Positions 1-8,942 are shown, numbered from the stretch's first letter. The stretch is DNA of 64,000 nucleotides from Nodosilinea sp. PGN35 (GCF_029109325.1 NZ_JAQKQJ010000002.1:186001-250000), one strand, 5' to 3'. The notes: a model not told the origin generated them from the sequence alone. Program-made: numbers and translations.

Positions 1-162
1 GGCCGTTTAGAGCCGCAGGCATCTCAGCCAGGACATTCCCGAACCCTGCAATGTGCAAACGTTGGCACATTGCAGAACAACGCCTTGACCGAACTGCCTA
101 CCGCTATCCACCGCTCCAGCCCCGCGCCAGCCCCACACAGTTACGAATTCAGGCTTGCTCCC

Positions 163-2505
163 TCAGGCAAAATCCGAAAGATCCGTCCGGGGGCTGGGGG
201 GCAGGCTGGTCAGCCTGAGCATTGAGTCGGCGATCTCAGCAAATCGATCGTCGGGCAGGTTTGAGCAGTTAATGCAGGTAGACAGCAGCCGGGTAATGCG
301 GTAGTAGGCCCGCAGCCGCCTGATCTGCTCGTCGTTGAGGCCGTAGGTGCAGGGCAGCCCCAGGGTGTTTAGAAAGTTGGCGATTTTTTCCTGCCAGCGG
401 TGGCGCTTGGCCTCCCACCAGTCCTCAGCGCTGTCGTACCTGACCCGCTGTTCTCCGAGCAGATGCAGCCAGCCGCTGACGATGTCTTGCCGCTGGCCAT
501 CGTCTCGAAAAAAATCTTGCAGCCGCTGAAGGCAGCGGTTTAGGGTTGACACCTGGTCGGCTGCCGTGCAGCAGTGGTAGGCCCGGTAGAGTTCTCGATG
601 GCCCCGCAAAATAGCCGCATCCACCAGGCTGGTGGCAAAGTGCATATCGGGTAGGTCAAACCGTCGGCTGGGGGTATTGAGGCTGGTAATGCCCTCGGTG
701 TCTTCTAGGGCAAAGGCGAAGTACCAGGCTCGAATCAGCACCTGACCGTGGCTGCGATCGCTGCGATCGGTGTAGGCCACAAAGGTAGCGGCCCGGTCGA
801 GCTTGCGCAGAAAAGCCACCAGCCGCATGTCGCCGTTGATGTAGTTGTCTACGCTGTTTTTAAAGCCGACAAAAAAGTCCCAGGCCCGCTGGCGAGGCAC
901 CAGCTCAGACACCAGCTCAATGACAAAACTCCAGCGGCGATCGCTCAGGTAGCGGTAGACATCGGTGTACTGGTCGGTTCTGACCAAATGCTCAGCGGTA
1001 AAATATTCCTGGTAGGTCAGGTGGGAAAAGGAGCAGTAGATCTCGCCCCACCGCACCAGCAGCCCGTTGAACTGCTCAATTCCCCGCAAAATTACGGTGC
1101 TGTCTACCCGGTCGGGGTTGATGCTGTGTACCTCTTTGCAGTAGTCCTGAATGATGCGCTCAATGTCGCGAACATCGAAGAGAATTTGTTCGCTGAGATA
1201 AATAAAGAAATAGCTGGCAATGCGGGCCAGAATATTTTTGATGTCGTTTTCTCGAAAGTAGGGCGCACTGACAATCGCCGACGGTTCATCAGTCGATAGG
1301 CGTCTGGCTAAGGCCGACAGACCACTGGCAAAGACGCCAATTCTCTGGTCTGGGAAATCGCCGTTGTGGTCGTAGGTGAGGCAGAGCAAGTTGAGTAGAA
1401 CCGGCCTTCTAGCAATCTCACGCACGCCTTTATAGCGGGGGGAATAGAGCTTTTCTAGCATGGCCGCTGCCGCCGCTGGGTCGCTGCCGTAGTAGGCAAA
1501 CCAGCGGGTGACAAACTCAGGAATTTGTTTCTTAGAGTAGAAGGGGGAGATGACAACCTTCTGCACCCCCCGCAAATGAAACACCGCACCCAGTCGCGAG
1601 GTGCAAATAAATTTGCAGTCGGTATAGTCAGACAGAATTTCTTGAATCATGAACTGAATGCTCAATCGCTGCGCTTCAGGCGCTTCATCTAGCCCGTCAA
1701 AGAGCAGTAGCGCTCGCCCAGCGCTGAGAATTTCTTCGGCCTGCTGGGCACTGGCTCCCCAGTCGGCCAAAATTTCATCGATAAACGTGCGGATGGTGGC
1801 CACACCCACCGACGCGGAATAGTGGCGAATTTCAATGAAGATGGGCACGTAGTCCTCTAAATATTCGCCCGCCCGACACTTGAGGGCGATCGATTGCAGG
1901 TAGCTACTTTTGCCCGACCCAGGCTCGCCATAGACCGAGATTCTGGGATGTTTTAACAACAGCTCGGTGCCCGTCGTTTTCAATCCCCGCAGCAGCCTGA
2001 GCCCAATGCGATCGAATTCATCTTCAAAATCTGGCTGAGAATTTTGCAGTACCTCTCGATTGAGGGCCGGATATTCTGAGGGCAACTTTTCGACTTCTAC
2101 CATGTCGAGTTCAACAAAATTCTCCCGCACCCACGAACTTTGGTCGCGATCGCTCGCCGGGTTAATATTCTCAAAGGAAAAGTGAACCTGCTGCCGCACC
2201 GACTCCACTAACCGATCGATATCATCCCACTCCGTTGACAGCCGCCCCTCGTAGGACTCACAGGCATCGAGCAAAATTTCGTCGTAGTAGTCGCAGATCG
2301 CCCTGACTTTTTCGTACTCGCCGCGACTTCCCGCCAAAATGCGAGACAGCGTTGCCTTGCTGATAGACACCTCGCAGGCGCGCCAGATGGCGTTACTCAG
2401 GCCAGCCCAGTGGCCCTCTGGAAATTCTTTCTTAGCCGCCTCTAGAAATGAATTGCAGTAATTTGCCTTGAGCTTGAGATATCTGGGGTTACCGTTAGAT
2501 GCCAT
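163..2505 (-). CDS. NACHT-domain NTPase (bNACHT/STAND, probable defence protein)
   Basis: A 780-residue STAND-class ATPase. Residues 1-90 form a small helical, HTH-like N-terminal domain of a kind seen on cyanobacterial NTPases. The NACHT core carries Walker A GEPGSGKSS at 193-201 and Walker B LLLFDGLDE at 266-274, followed by winged-helix and helical regions. The C-terminus (about 720-780, with RRLRAYYRITRLL) resembles the NCH2-like helical cap of cyanobacterial NACHT proteins. No transmembrane segment or WD/TPR sensor repeat is evident. Bacterial NACHT proteins of similar build protect against phage, so a defence or regulated cell-death role is the best inference; the trigger is unknown. 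The gene is divergent from an unrecognised gene at 2838. The ATG start is at 2505. Confidence 0.9.
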   Translation of the reverse strand: MASNGNPRYLKLKANYCNSFLEAAKKEFPEGHWAGLSNAIWRACEVSISKATLSRILAGSRGEYEKVRAICDYYDEILLDACESYEGRLSTEWDDIDRLVESVRQQVHFSFENINPASDRDQSSWVRENFVELDMVEVEKLPSEYPALNREVLQNSQPDFEDEFDRIGLRLLRGLKTTGTELLLKHPRISVYGEPGSGKSSYLQSIALKCRAGEYLEDYVPIFIEIRHYSASVGVATIRTFIDEILADWGASAQQAEEILSAGRALLLFDGLDEAPEAQRLSIQFMIQEILSDYTDCKFICTSRLGAVFHLRGVQKVVISPFYSKKQIPEFVTRWFAYYGSDPAAAAAMLEKLYSPRYKGVREIARRPVLLNLLCLTYDHNGDFPDQRIGVFASGLSALARRLSTDEPSAIVSAPYFRENDIKNILARIASYFFIYLSEQILFDVRDIERIIQDYCKEVHSINPDRVDSTVILRGIEQFNGLLVRWGEIYCSFSHLTYQEYFTAEHLVRTDQYTDVYRYLSDRRWSFVIELVSELVPRQRAWDFFVGFKNSVDNYINGDMRLVAFLRKLDRAATFVAYTDRSDRSHGQVLIRAWYFAFALEDTEGITSLNTPSRRFDLPDMHFATSLVDAAILRGHRELYRAYHCCTAADQVSTLNRCLQRLQDFFRDDGQRQDIVSGWLHLLGEQRVRYDSAEDWWEAKRHRWQEKIANFLNTLGLPCTYGLNDEQIRRLRAYYRITRLLSTCINCSNLPDDRFAEIADSMLRLTSLPPSPRTDLSDFA

Positions 2506-2837
2506 GCGCCCTGATCGAGTGAGTGATTGCTCCCTAGCCTGGGGTTAATTCTATACCGATGTCTCTACCTTGCCAAACTCTATGTTGAGCCCTTTAGCGG
2601 AGGTCTTAACCGTGAAGTAGCGGGTGCCATGACCTATTTTTTCTTAAGAATTCACGGGCTGTATCGCCTGGTTTCGCCAGGGTGTGGGGCGACCAGAAAC
2701 AAACTGTTGTCGCTTCTAGTCTTTGTAGATAGCATGCAATAGCACGCCCCTAAGCCCGCCACCAAATTGCCCGACCTCTAGGGATTGAGCTGGGTTGCCT
2801 TGGGCAGTGAGTTCCCTGTCACAGTTAAGTTTTACTA
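2506..2837. other. Divergent intergenic region
   Basis: A 332-bp gap between the divergent NACHT gene and the next plus-strand gene; it must hold both promoters. A 71-codon open frame from 2527 has no family resemblance and I do not call it. No clear hairpin or repeat was seen. Confidence 0.5.
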
Positions 2838-3686
2838 ATGGATATTGATTGGTTTGCCGCGCGTCAATTGATGCTGACCTCCGCTGAAGTATTCTCTTCG
2901 CCCCCGTGGAAAAAGACCGTGGGCAGCCTAGATGCTGTGATTTACCCGGAGCAGGTAAACATTGCTGAGCGATGCCTAAGGGCTTTATATCAGGGACTCC
3001 AGTGGGCTAGCAAGTATGAAATCAAGCTTAAGAATTCAAAGCCCCCCGGATTGGCCCGTCACTTCCTCATTGAAGACGAGCAGGTAATTGGCATTTTTAG
3101 AGATTGCTTTAGGTCGGCAGCCCACAGCTACGCTGATTTCAAGTACCCCACCAGTCTGCAAGAATACATAGAGCTTCAGACCGAGGGCAGGAGTTTCATA
3201 GTTGCAGACCTGGTCTTAGAAAAGCCCAATCTTCGGTTGGTCAACCGCTGGGGTTCAAATAGACAGTCGAAATTTCTGCGCGATTTAGTTTTGCCTGGAC
3301 TGATGGGCATAGGGGCCCACTATGCTGGCTGGGTTGAGCGCCTGGAGGGAGAGGGCAGGGAGGCTGGCTGGCAGGGATGCGATCGCGCCGCCGTCGCTGA
3401 ATCCTTAGCCCAGGTAGAGTTGGGTAAACTGCTCACCCGCGAGCTGCTGTTTGACAGTTGCTACAATGTCGCCGCTTCAGATATATTCTTGAGCGATCAC
3501 TCTCCCCTGGTATTGTTTTACGATGCCAGCTCGCCCTTGAATGTGGATTTGTCTCGGGTTGACCCCTGGATGGCCCCCTGGACAGCCCCCAAAGAATTGA
3601 GCTATCTGGGGGATTGTTGTCCGGGGGATTTTAGAGCAAATGTTACCGGGATGCAGCCCTTCCCCCAGAGTCCTCCAACCCCCTGA
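2838..3686 (+). CDS. Hypothetical protein, unrecognised
   Basis: A 282-residue soluble protein that I do not recognise. It is rich in aromatic residues (for example MDIDWF at the start and a Trp-rich DPWMAPWTAPK near 245-255). It has no signal peptide or membrane segment. The C-terminal 15 residues are proline-rich and low-complexity. The ATG at 2838 follows an AT-rich stretch with no strong Shine-Dalgarno sequence. It is transcribed away from the NACHT gene, so it may be an accessory or unrelated cargo gene; the sequence does not decide between these. Confidence 0.6.
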   Translation: MDIDWFAARQLMLTSAEVFSSPPWKKTVGSLDAVIYPEQVNIAERCLRALYQGLQWASKYEIKLKNSKPPGLARHFLIEDEQVIGIFRDCFRSAAHSYADFKYPTSLQEYIELQTEGRSFIVADLVLEKPNLRLVNRWGSNRQSKFLRDLVLPGLMGIGAHYAGWVERLEGEGREAGWQGCDRAAVAESLAQVELGKLLTRELLFDSCYNVAASDIFLSDHSPLVLFYDASSPLNVDLSRVDPWMAPWTAPKELSYLGDCCPGDFRANVTGMQPFPQSPPTP

Positions 3687-3926
3687 GCTGAGGAGAGTCC
3701 AGAGGGCAACTCAGCCAGCCCAGAGCCGGGGAGTTCGGGTCAGTCCATGGGTACGCCGCCACCCTGGACATTGTAAAGGTTTGTAACAAAATCGACTGCA
3801 CGCGATCACGCGCCCCTGCACGACGTTGTGGGGGCGCTACTTTTTGTACTCAACAGCCCGCGATCGCACAGCCTTGGCGGGCGCTGTCAAATCGGTAATC
3901 GGTGTAGTTGTTACAAGGAAACGGCT

Positions 3927-4181
3927 ATGAACGAACAACGTCGCAGTGTTGAGCAGGTGTGGGGCTGGTTGAAGCGGTCTACCCAGACGGCCCCCCTGGG
4001 GAGTGCAGCCGATATTGCCATCGTCGAGGCGGAGATTTCGCCCCTGCGCCCCGGACGCATCAAGTACCAGGCCACCTACTGGTTTGGCAAATGCGAACAA
4101 AACGTCAGTTTGCCGACGGGAGCCTACGTAAGGGTGCTGCGCCGCGAGGGCAACGCCTGGATCGTGCAGGCGCTGAGTTAA
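3927..4181 (+). CDS. NfeD-like small protein
   Basis: An 84-residue protein whose C-terminal half (about 40-84) reads as an OB-fold NfeD C-terminal domain: the PLRPGRIKYQATYW stretch followed by YVRVLRREGNAWIVQ. Cyanobacteria carry many such stand-alone short NfeD-like proteins; their function is not established. In larger NfeD proteins the domain accompanies membrane proteases and stomatins. The ATG at 3927 is chosen over an upstream in-frame start at 3828 because AAGGAAA sits just before it and the extra residues have no family resemblance. A strong hairpin follows the stop. Confidence 0.8.
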   Translation: MNEQRRSVEQVWGWLKRSTQTAPLGSAADIAIVEAEISPLRPGRIKYQATYWFGKCEQNVSLPTGAYVRVLRREGNAWIVQALS

Positions 4182-4191
4182 GTTAGCGCTG

Positions 4192-4224
4192 CCGATGGGC
4201 GGGGGGTGTGTTCCCGCCCATCGG
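4192..4224 (+). terminator. Hairpin, candidate terminator after the NfeD-like gene
   Basis: A perfect 12-bp stem, CCGATGGGCGGG (4192-4203) paired with CCCGCCCATCGG (4213-4224), around a 9-base loop, starts 10 bp after the NfeD-like stop codon. It lacks a strong U-tract, so it may act as a transcript-end stabiliser or a weak terminator. Confidence 0.55.
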
Positions 4225-4275
4225 GAGGAACCGGTTGTTTAATGCAAAAATCTAGTCTTCAGGATGTGTAGTACT

Positions 4276-4653
4276 ATGACCGCTGATCCTAGACCTAAAG
4301 GCATGCCCCTGGGGGCTCAGATAGCCATAGCTGTATTGGCCATTATCCTGCTTGGATTTTCGGCGTTCTTGCTCAGCGAGCGCCACCGTCTGCAAGGGGA
4401 ACTGGCTCAGGAAAAAACTGATTTAGAAGCGTTCAAGGCAGATTTGAAAGTATTCTGCGAGGTGATTCGCCTGCAAGAATCCTATTCATCTCAGCCGACG
4501 GCGGCGGCGGCTTCAGCCCAGACCGGGACTGCGGTTTTCGTGTCGCCAGTGTTTAGTCACCAAGTGTCGAATCGATTTGGCGACTCTAAGCTAGAAGAGT
4601 TGTGCCCTCGCACTACGGAAACCGTTGAAGAGCCCTTCAAACAGCCGGGCTAG
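4276..4653 (+). CDS. Hypothetical single-pass membrane protein with coiled coil
   Basis: A protein of about 125 residues. A single membrane helix (IAIAVLAIILLGFSAFLL, about 15-33) is followed by a charged heptad-like helix (SERHRLQGELAQEKTDLEAF, about 34-60) and a low-complexity tail with two cysteines. This predicts an N-in, periplasm- or lumen-facing anchored protein. An in-frame ATG four codons earlier (4264) is possible; 4276 is preferred because AGGA at 4261-4264 is at a workable distance. I do not recognise the family. Confidence 0.55.
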   Translation: MTADPRPKGMPLGAQIAIAVLAIILLGFSAFLLSERHRLQGELAQEKTDLEAFKADLKVFCEVIRLQESYSSQPTAAAASAQTGTAVFVSPVFSHQVSNRFGDSKLEELCPRTTETVEEPFKQPG

Positions 4654-4729
4654 CGGCTGTGAATTGGCCCCTGGCTCGGTGCGCTCCATCCAGGCGCGCC
4701 GAGCTGCCTTTAGTAGGATGGCTATGGCT

Positions 4730-5299
4730 CTAGGCTGGCTGAAGCATCACCACCTCAAGCTTGAGATCGTTAAAGTCGTCGAGGGAGTCGTGATCTTCAA
4801 AGGCGATTTCGTAGCGGTTGCCGTTGGCGTAGCGGGTGCGTTTGACCTTGACCCCAAAGGCATCGCGCCAGGGGCTGTTGGCGTTTAGGCGATTGTCGCC
4901 GTCAAAGTAATAGGTAACCCCCCCCGCCTCACGGGGAAAGACAAACCAGCGGGAGGCATTGTTTGAGGTGATTTCTCGGATTAGCTGGTCGGGCGGGGGC
5001 AGCTGGTTGAAGGGGCGCGGGCCGGCGTTTTCTTGGTAGACCCGCAGCCGCTGGCGAAACAGGGCGTCGCCGCCGTAGACGCGATACCACACCTGATGCG
5101 GGGTCGCCGCTGCCGTGGTGTAGACCGAGTAGGCCGTGGCGGTGGGCATGCTCAGCACCTCGTACTCGCGCACCAGGCGGCCCAGGGGGGGAGCTGATGC
5201 GGTGTGCTGGGCCGGGGCCCGCAACCCCAAAGGCCAGGCCAAAAGCACCGCCACTGCGATCGCCAGAACAAAACAATAAACTACGCTGCGCCGTTTCAT
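4730..5299 (-). CDS. Hypothetical exported or membrane-anchored protein
   Basis: A 189-residue protein starting MKRRSVVYCF with a typical N-terminal signal or anchor helix (about 6-26), then a globular region rich in Tyr, Arg and Asn (for example VWYRVYGGDALFRQR and TYYFDGDNRLN). The open frame extends upstream to 5629 on the same strand, but that part overlaps the cyclo-ligase gene in another frame and crosses a purine-rich tract, so ATG at 5299 is chosen. No family is recognised. It probably acts outside the cytoplasm. Confidence 0.65.
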   Translation of the reverse strand: MKRRSVVYCFVLAIAVAVLLAWPLGLRAPAQHTASAPPLGRLVREYEVLSMPTATAYSVYTTAAATPHQVWYRVYGGDALFRQRLRVYQENAGPRPFNQLPPPDQLIREITSNNASRWFVFPREAGGVTYYFDGDNRLNANSPWRDAFGVKVKRTRYANGNRYEIAFEDHDSLDDFNDLKLEVVMLQPA

Positions 5300-5351
5300 A
5301 CCCCTAGCCGCCCGAAGGAATTTGCCCAAAGAGTACCCGAGAGGGTGAGGC

Positions 5352-5436
5352 CGAGAACAGGGAGAGGGGGGATGGGGAAGAGGGAAGAGGGAAGACAGGA
5401 AGAGGGGAGACAGGAAGAGAGAAGAGGGGGGGCTAG
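5352..5436. repeat. Polypurine low-complexity tract
   Basis: About 85 bp that is almost purely G and A on the plus strand, built from loosely repeated units such as GAGGGAAGA and GACAGGAAGAG. It lies between the start of the 4730-5299 gene and the end of the cyclo-ligase gene. Such tracts expand by slippage and can form triplex structures; no function is implied. Confidence 0.7.
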
Positions 5437-6038
5437 GTTTCGCCGAGGAAGAGGCCGCTTTCGGAGCAGACCCCGGCCAGGGGTTTATCCCAAACGTCTT
5501 TGGGCAGGGTGGGCAGGCGGGCGTACTCAAACACAATGCCCACGGTGGGGATGCTGTGCCAGGGAGGCTGGCTGAGCAGGCGGTCGTAGTAGCCGCCGCC
5601 GTAGCCGAGGCGGTAGCCGCGCACGTCACAGGCGACGGCGGGCACTAAAATCAGATCCACCAGGGAAAGGTCTACCTGGGGCGACCGGGGGTGGGGTTCA
5701 ATAATGCCGTAGGCCCCTTTGCGCAGGGGCCATTTGCTCTGGTTTGACCAGTAGTGCCAGGTCAATTGTTTTTTATCGACGCAGCGGGGCAACCCCCAGT
5801 GGGGATGGTGGGCCGTCAGGGGGCTGAGGTCGGGCTCCTGGCGAAAGCTGGTGTAGGCCAGAACAATGCGGCACTGGCGAAAGTAGCTCCAGTTGAGCAG
5901 ATGGGCGCAGATGCGATCGCTCTTTTGCTTCCACAGCTGGGGCGGAATACTCTGGCGGGCGCTGATCAGACGACGGCGCAGATCGGATTTGGCCTGATGG
6001 TTGAGGTCTGAGGAGGAGGGTTGAATCACAGGGGACAA
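5433..6038 (-). CDS. 5-formyltetrahydrofolate cyclo-ligase
   Basis: A 201-residue MTHFS-family enzyme. It converts 5-formyl-THF to 5,10-methenyl-THF using ATP, clearing an inhibitory folate in the cytoplasm. The sequence shows the N-terminal basic helix (DLRRRLISARQSI), the substrate region LAYTSFRQEPDL and the diagnostic ATP-binding motif GYRLGYGGGYYDR near residues 142-154. The length is normal for the family. The frame opens at a TTG (6038) with a GTG three codons later; no ATG precedes the conserved region, so the exact start is unsure. Confidence 0.93.
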   Translation of the reverse strand: MSPVIQPSSSDLNHQAKSDLRRRLISARQSIPPQLWKQKSDRICAHLLNWSYFRQCRIVLAYTSFRQEPDLSPLTAHHPHWGLPRCVDKKQLTWHYWSNQSKWPLRKGAYGIIEPHPRSPQVDLSLVDLILVPAVACDVRGYRLGYGGGYYDRLLSQPPWHSIPTVGIVFEYARLPTLPKDVWDKPLAGVCSESGLFLGET

Positions 6039-6068
6039 AAAACGGTTGGTGGATAGCCAACAGCGGCG

Positions 6069-8246
6069 CTAAAAGTAGATCAGCAGGTTTAGCCCCGGAA
6101 TGGTGCGCGAAAGCGTCCACAGGAGCAGCGCTGTGTAGAGCAGACCCAACCCCCATTGATACCATACCAGAGCGGTAATGAGTCCCGGCACGTGCTGGTC
6201 TCGTAACCGAATGTCATTGAACCCAAACTTCAGCCAGTTGTTAAGGCTGAAGTCGAGGTAGTTTAGCCAGTTCCAGCGGCGATCGAGCAGCAGGTAGGTG
6301 TAGCGATCGCGAAAAAACGGAAACTTTGGAATTACCGGCAGCCGCGCGATCAGCAGTCTGAGCTGGCGCAGGCTGCCGTCTTCGACAAAATAGCTCTCAT
6401 CCATCAGGTCGTGGTAGCGGCCCCGCTTGATCAACAGACCAATTAGCCCGGCGGGCACCGGCACCAGCAGCACAAACAAAAAGCCCAGGGTGAGCAGCGG
6501 ATAGTCGGCGGCGCGCAGCAGGGCGTTGAGCCCCAGCCCCAGCAGCAGACTACAGCCCCCCCCCAGCCACAGCCCCTCCGCCAGCGGCGGCAGAATCGGG
6601 GGAGCCCGGCGGCGACGGTAGCGATCGACCAGCCAAAACATCAGCGCAAAGGTGGGAATCGCCACCAGCCCCAGGCCAAAGGTGAGGCCAAAGCTGGTGC
6701 CGTAGCGGCTCAGCACCACCAGCCCCCCCAGCCACAGCCACTGCAGGGCCAGGGTAAATCGGCGAGTAAGCGGGAAGGTGTCGCGGGCAAAGATGCGATC
6801 GCGCACTTTGAGATAGGCCGCCAGGTCAACCCCCGGCACGCTCAGCACCCCTTCGGTGCCGATAAAAGTCTGGTTTTGCCGCTGCTCCACCACGGCGGCG
6901 GCCTGGGTTTCGGTAAAGCCTGCCCGTACCAAAGCGGTTACTGAAGCGGTGTTGAGGTTGGTGCCCAGCAGCCGCTGCTGCCAGCTTTTCAGCCGCAGCC
7001 GCTCGGCGGTGTAGGCAATATAGTTGGCGTCACTGATCTGCTCCAGATTGCGAAAGTTGCGCTCCAGGTTGCGCAGCAGAGTTTCATTGCCCGCCAGCTG
7101 CGGCACCGAAAACACCCGGCCTATTTTGCCGGGGGTGCCCAAAATCTGGGTTTGCTCCAGGCTAAACTCCAGGCCCGCCACGTTCAGGTAGGCCCCCGGC
7201 AGAAATATCGCATCCCCCAGATCGACCTCGCCGCCGACCATGGCATTGCGCAGATTCACGGGGTCACTAAAACGGGCCTGGCGCAGCACCAGGGGCGCGT
7301 CAAAGCGGGCCTCGGTAAAAAACAGCGCCCTGGCAAAGTAGCTGCGCACAAAAAAGGCGCTGCCCTGCCACACCGTGCGGGCAAAGTCGGTCACCCCCTG
7401 CCACTGCACCCGGCTAAAGTTTAGCTCGCCCGCCAGCACCGCTCGGCTAAAGTTGGCGTCGGCCTTAAACTCGGCCCCCTGAAACATCGCGCCGCTGCGA
7501 AACTGGCTTTGGTCAAACCGGGCGGTCTCAAAGTACAGGCTGCCCTTGGCCTGCACCCCCTGGCGAAAGTCGGCCCCCGCAAAATTCACCGCCCGGTTGA
7601 AGCGCGCCCCGCCCACCGAGAGCCCCTGTTCAAACACCGCTCCGCTGGCCAGCACCCGGCCCAAAAAAAACGTATCGCCCCCCAGCACCTGGCCGGTGAA
7701 GCGGGTCTGCACCGCCACCAGGGGCGCTTTAAATAGATAGATCTGCTGGCTGCTGCTCTGCCCCTGAATCAATAGCGACTGGGAGAGCCGACTGAGCTGC
7801 AGCAAGCGAGCCCGATCGCGCCTCAGCTGAGCCTGACCGGCCTCGCTCAGCAGCGGCGAGAGACTGTCGCCGTAGAGGGGCTCTCGCTGGCCCAGGCGCT
7901 GCAAGTCGAGATCGCCCTGCACCACGGCGTAGCTGAGGTCGAGGGTCGGAGCCGTGGTGGGCCGCTGCAAGCCGCTGCTCAGCAGCCGGTAAAATCCATC
8001 GGTGAGGGGGCTGTCGGCCCGCAAATCGATCGTGTAGTAGCGCAGATCGATGGCGGGGCGGCCCTCCCGCTGCACCGGGGCGGCGAGGCGCTGCCGCAAA
8101 ATTTCTACAGTCAGGGATGGGTGGCTGTCGGTGGCCAGGGCGGGGCCAGGCAGGCTGAGGTCAAATGCGATCGCCACGCCCACCGCTAAAACTGCGGTGG
8201 CCAGCCAGAGCAGCCATCGCCGCCCAGGGCGACAGAGGCAGGGCAC
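6069..8246 (-). CDS. Pentapeptide-repeat membrane protein with ComEA-like HhH domain
   Basis: A 725-residue protein. An N-terminal signal or anchor (about 10-38) precedes a long block (about 160-340) of degenerate A(D/N)LxX-type pentapeptides (ARFDQSQFRSGAMFQGAEF), predicting a right-handed quadrilateral beta-helix. Residues about 428-485 match a helix-hairpin-helix domain of the ComEA type (LNTASVTALVRAGFTETQA, then a second hairpin ending near VPGVDL). Several membrane helices follow at about 500-620, with another at the very C-terminus. The start is GTG at 8246, 6 bp after the M23 peptidase stop, so the two are probably cotranscribed. It may be an envelope scaffold; the function is unknown. 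Confidence 0.8.
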   Translation of the reverse strand: MPCLCRPGRRWLLWLATAVLAVGVAIAFDLSLPGPALATDSHPSLTVEILRQRLAAPVQREGRPAIDLRYYTIDLRADSPLTDGFYRLLSSGLQRPTTAPTLDLSYAVVQGDLDLQRLGQREPLYGDSLSPLLSEAGQAQLRRDRARLLQLSRLSQSLLIQGQSSSQQIYLFKAPLVAVQTRFTGQVLGGDTFFLGRVLASGAVFEQGLSVGGARFNRAVNFAGADFRQGVQAKGSLYFETARFDQSQFRSGAMFQGAEFKADANFSRAVLAGELNFSRVQWQGVTDFARTVWQGSAFFVRSYFARALFFTEARFDAPLVLRQARFSDPVNLRNAMVGGEVDLGDAIFLPGAYLNVAGLEFSLEQTQILGTPGKIGRVFSVPQLAGNETLLRNLERNFRNLEQISDANYIAYTAERLRLKSWQQRLLGTNLNTASVTALVRAGFTETQAAAVVEQRQNQTFIGTEGVLSVPGVDLAAYLKVRDRIFARDTFPLTRRFTLALQWLWLGGLVVLSRYGTSFGLTFGLGLVAIPTFALMFWLVDRYRRRRAPPILPPLAEGLWLGGGCSLLLGLGLNALLRAADYPLLTLGFLFVLLVPVPAGLIGLLIKRGRYHDLMDESYFVEDGSLRQLRLLIARLPVIPKFPFFRDRYTYLLLDRRWNWLNYLDFSLNNWLKFGFNDIRLRDQHVPGLITALVWYQWGLGLLYTALLLWTLSRTIPGLNLLIYF

Positions 8247-8252
8247 CGAGAC

Positions 8253-8942
8253 CTACAGCGCCGCCTGCTGGCCAACATACATAGCTCGCAGCACCAGAGC
8301 CGGGTCAACCCAGTTGTCTTGGTACTTTAGCCCCCAGTGCAGGTGGGGGCCGGTGGTGCGGCCCGTCATGCCCACCCGGCCAATGCGCGCCCCCGCTGGA
8401 ATAGCCTGGCCCGCCCGCAGCTGAATGCCGCCCTCGCGATCGACCATCACCTTATTTTGGCCGCTGCCCTCCACATGGCCGTGCATGTGGCAGTAAATGT
8501 GCGTCCACTCGCCTGACTTGATGGCGATTGAGGTGCCGCAGGCCCCAGCCCCCTCCACCCACAGCACTTCGCCCGCCCACCAGTTGCGAATGTAGCTGCC
8601 GTTGGGGGCGGCCAAGTCAAGGCCGTAATGAAAACGAGGGCTACCGCTGTAGGGATCACTGCGGTAGCCGAAGGGGGAGGTATAGGTTTGAAAATTTTCG
8701 ACCGGGAAGGAAGCTCGAGTCCAGAGGGCGGCGGTGAGATCCTGGGCCTGGGCCACCGGCACGGAGCGGGGTACCGCCATCGTTATGACCAGGGCGGTGG
8801 TCAGCCCCAGCCCCAGGATGGCGCGGCGGCGCAGCCTTGATCGCCAGCCAGCGGCCAAACTACGCACTAAAGTCTGAACCACACCGAGGTTGAGATGAGC
8901 AGCAGAAGCCAGCCGGGGCAGATTGCGGAGTCGCCAATTCAT
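8253..8942 (-). CDS. M23 family metallopeptidase (LytM-type)
   Basis: A 229-residue zinc endopeptidase predicted to cut peptidoglycan cross-bridges in the periplasm. Residues 40-67 form a signal peptide (AILGLGLTTALVITMAVP ending AQAQ). The LytM motifs are complete: H105xxxD109 in FHYGLD, and H200-L-H202 in GPHLHWG, with an additional CHMHGH at 151-156. ATG at 8942 (MNWRLRN) is preferred over an in-frame TTG at 8981. It lies directly upstream of, and probably in one operon with, the pentapeptide/HhH protein. Confidence 0.92.
   Translation of the reverse strand: MNWRLRNLPRLASAAHLNLGVVQTLVRSLAAGWRSRLRRRAILGLGLTTALVITMAVPRSVPVAQAQDLTAALWTRASFPVENFQTYTSPFGYRSDPYSGSPRFHYGLDLAAPNGSYIRNWWAGEVLWVEGAGACGTSIAIKSGEWTHIYCHMHGHVEGSGQNKVMVDREGGIQLRAGQAIPAGARIGRVGMTGRTTGPHLHWGLKYQDNWVDPALVLRAMYVGQQAAL

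Noticed and set aside
2527..2742. A 71-codon frame between the NACHT gene and its divergent neighbour
   Set aside because: It occupies the expected promoter region and has no conserved pattern.
5433..5629. N-terminal extension of the 4730-5299 gene to 5629
   Set aside because: It would overlap the 3' part of the conserved cyclo-ligase gene on the same strand, and the translation is low-complexity Thr/Ala/Ser/Pro.
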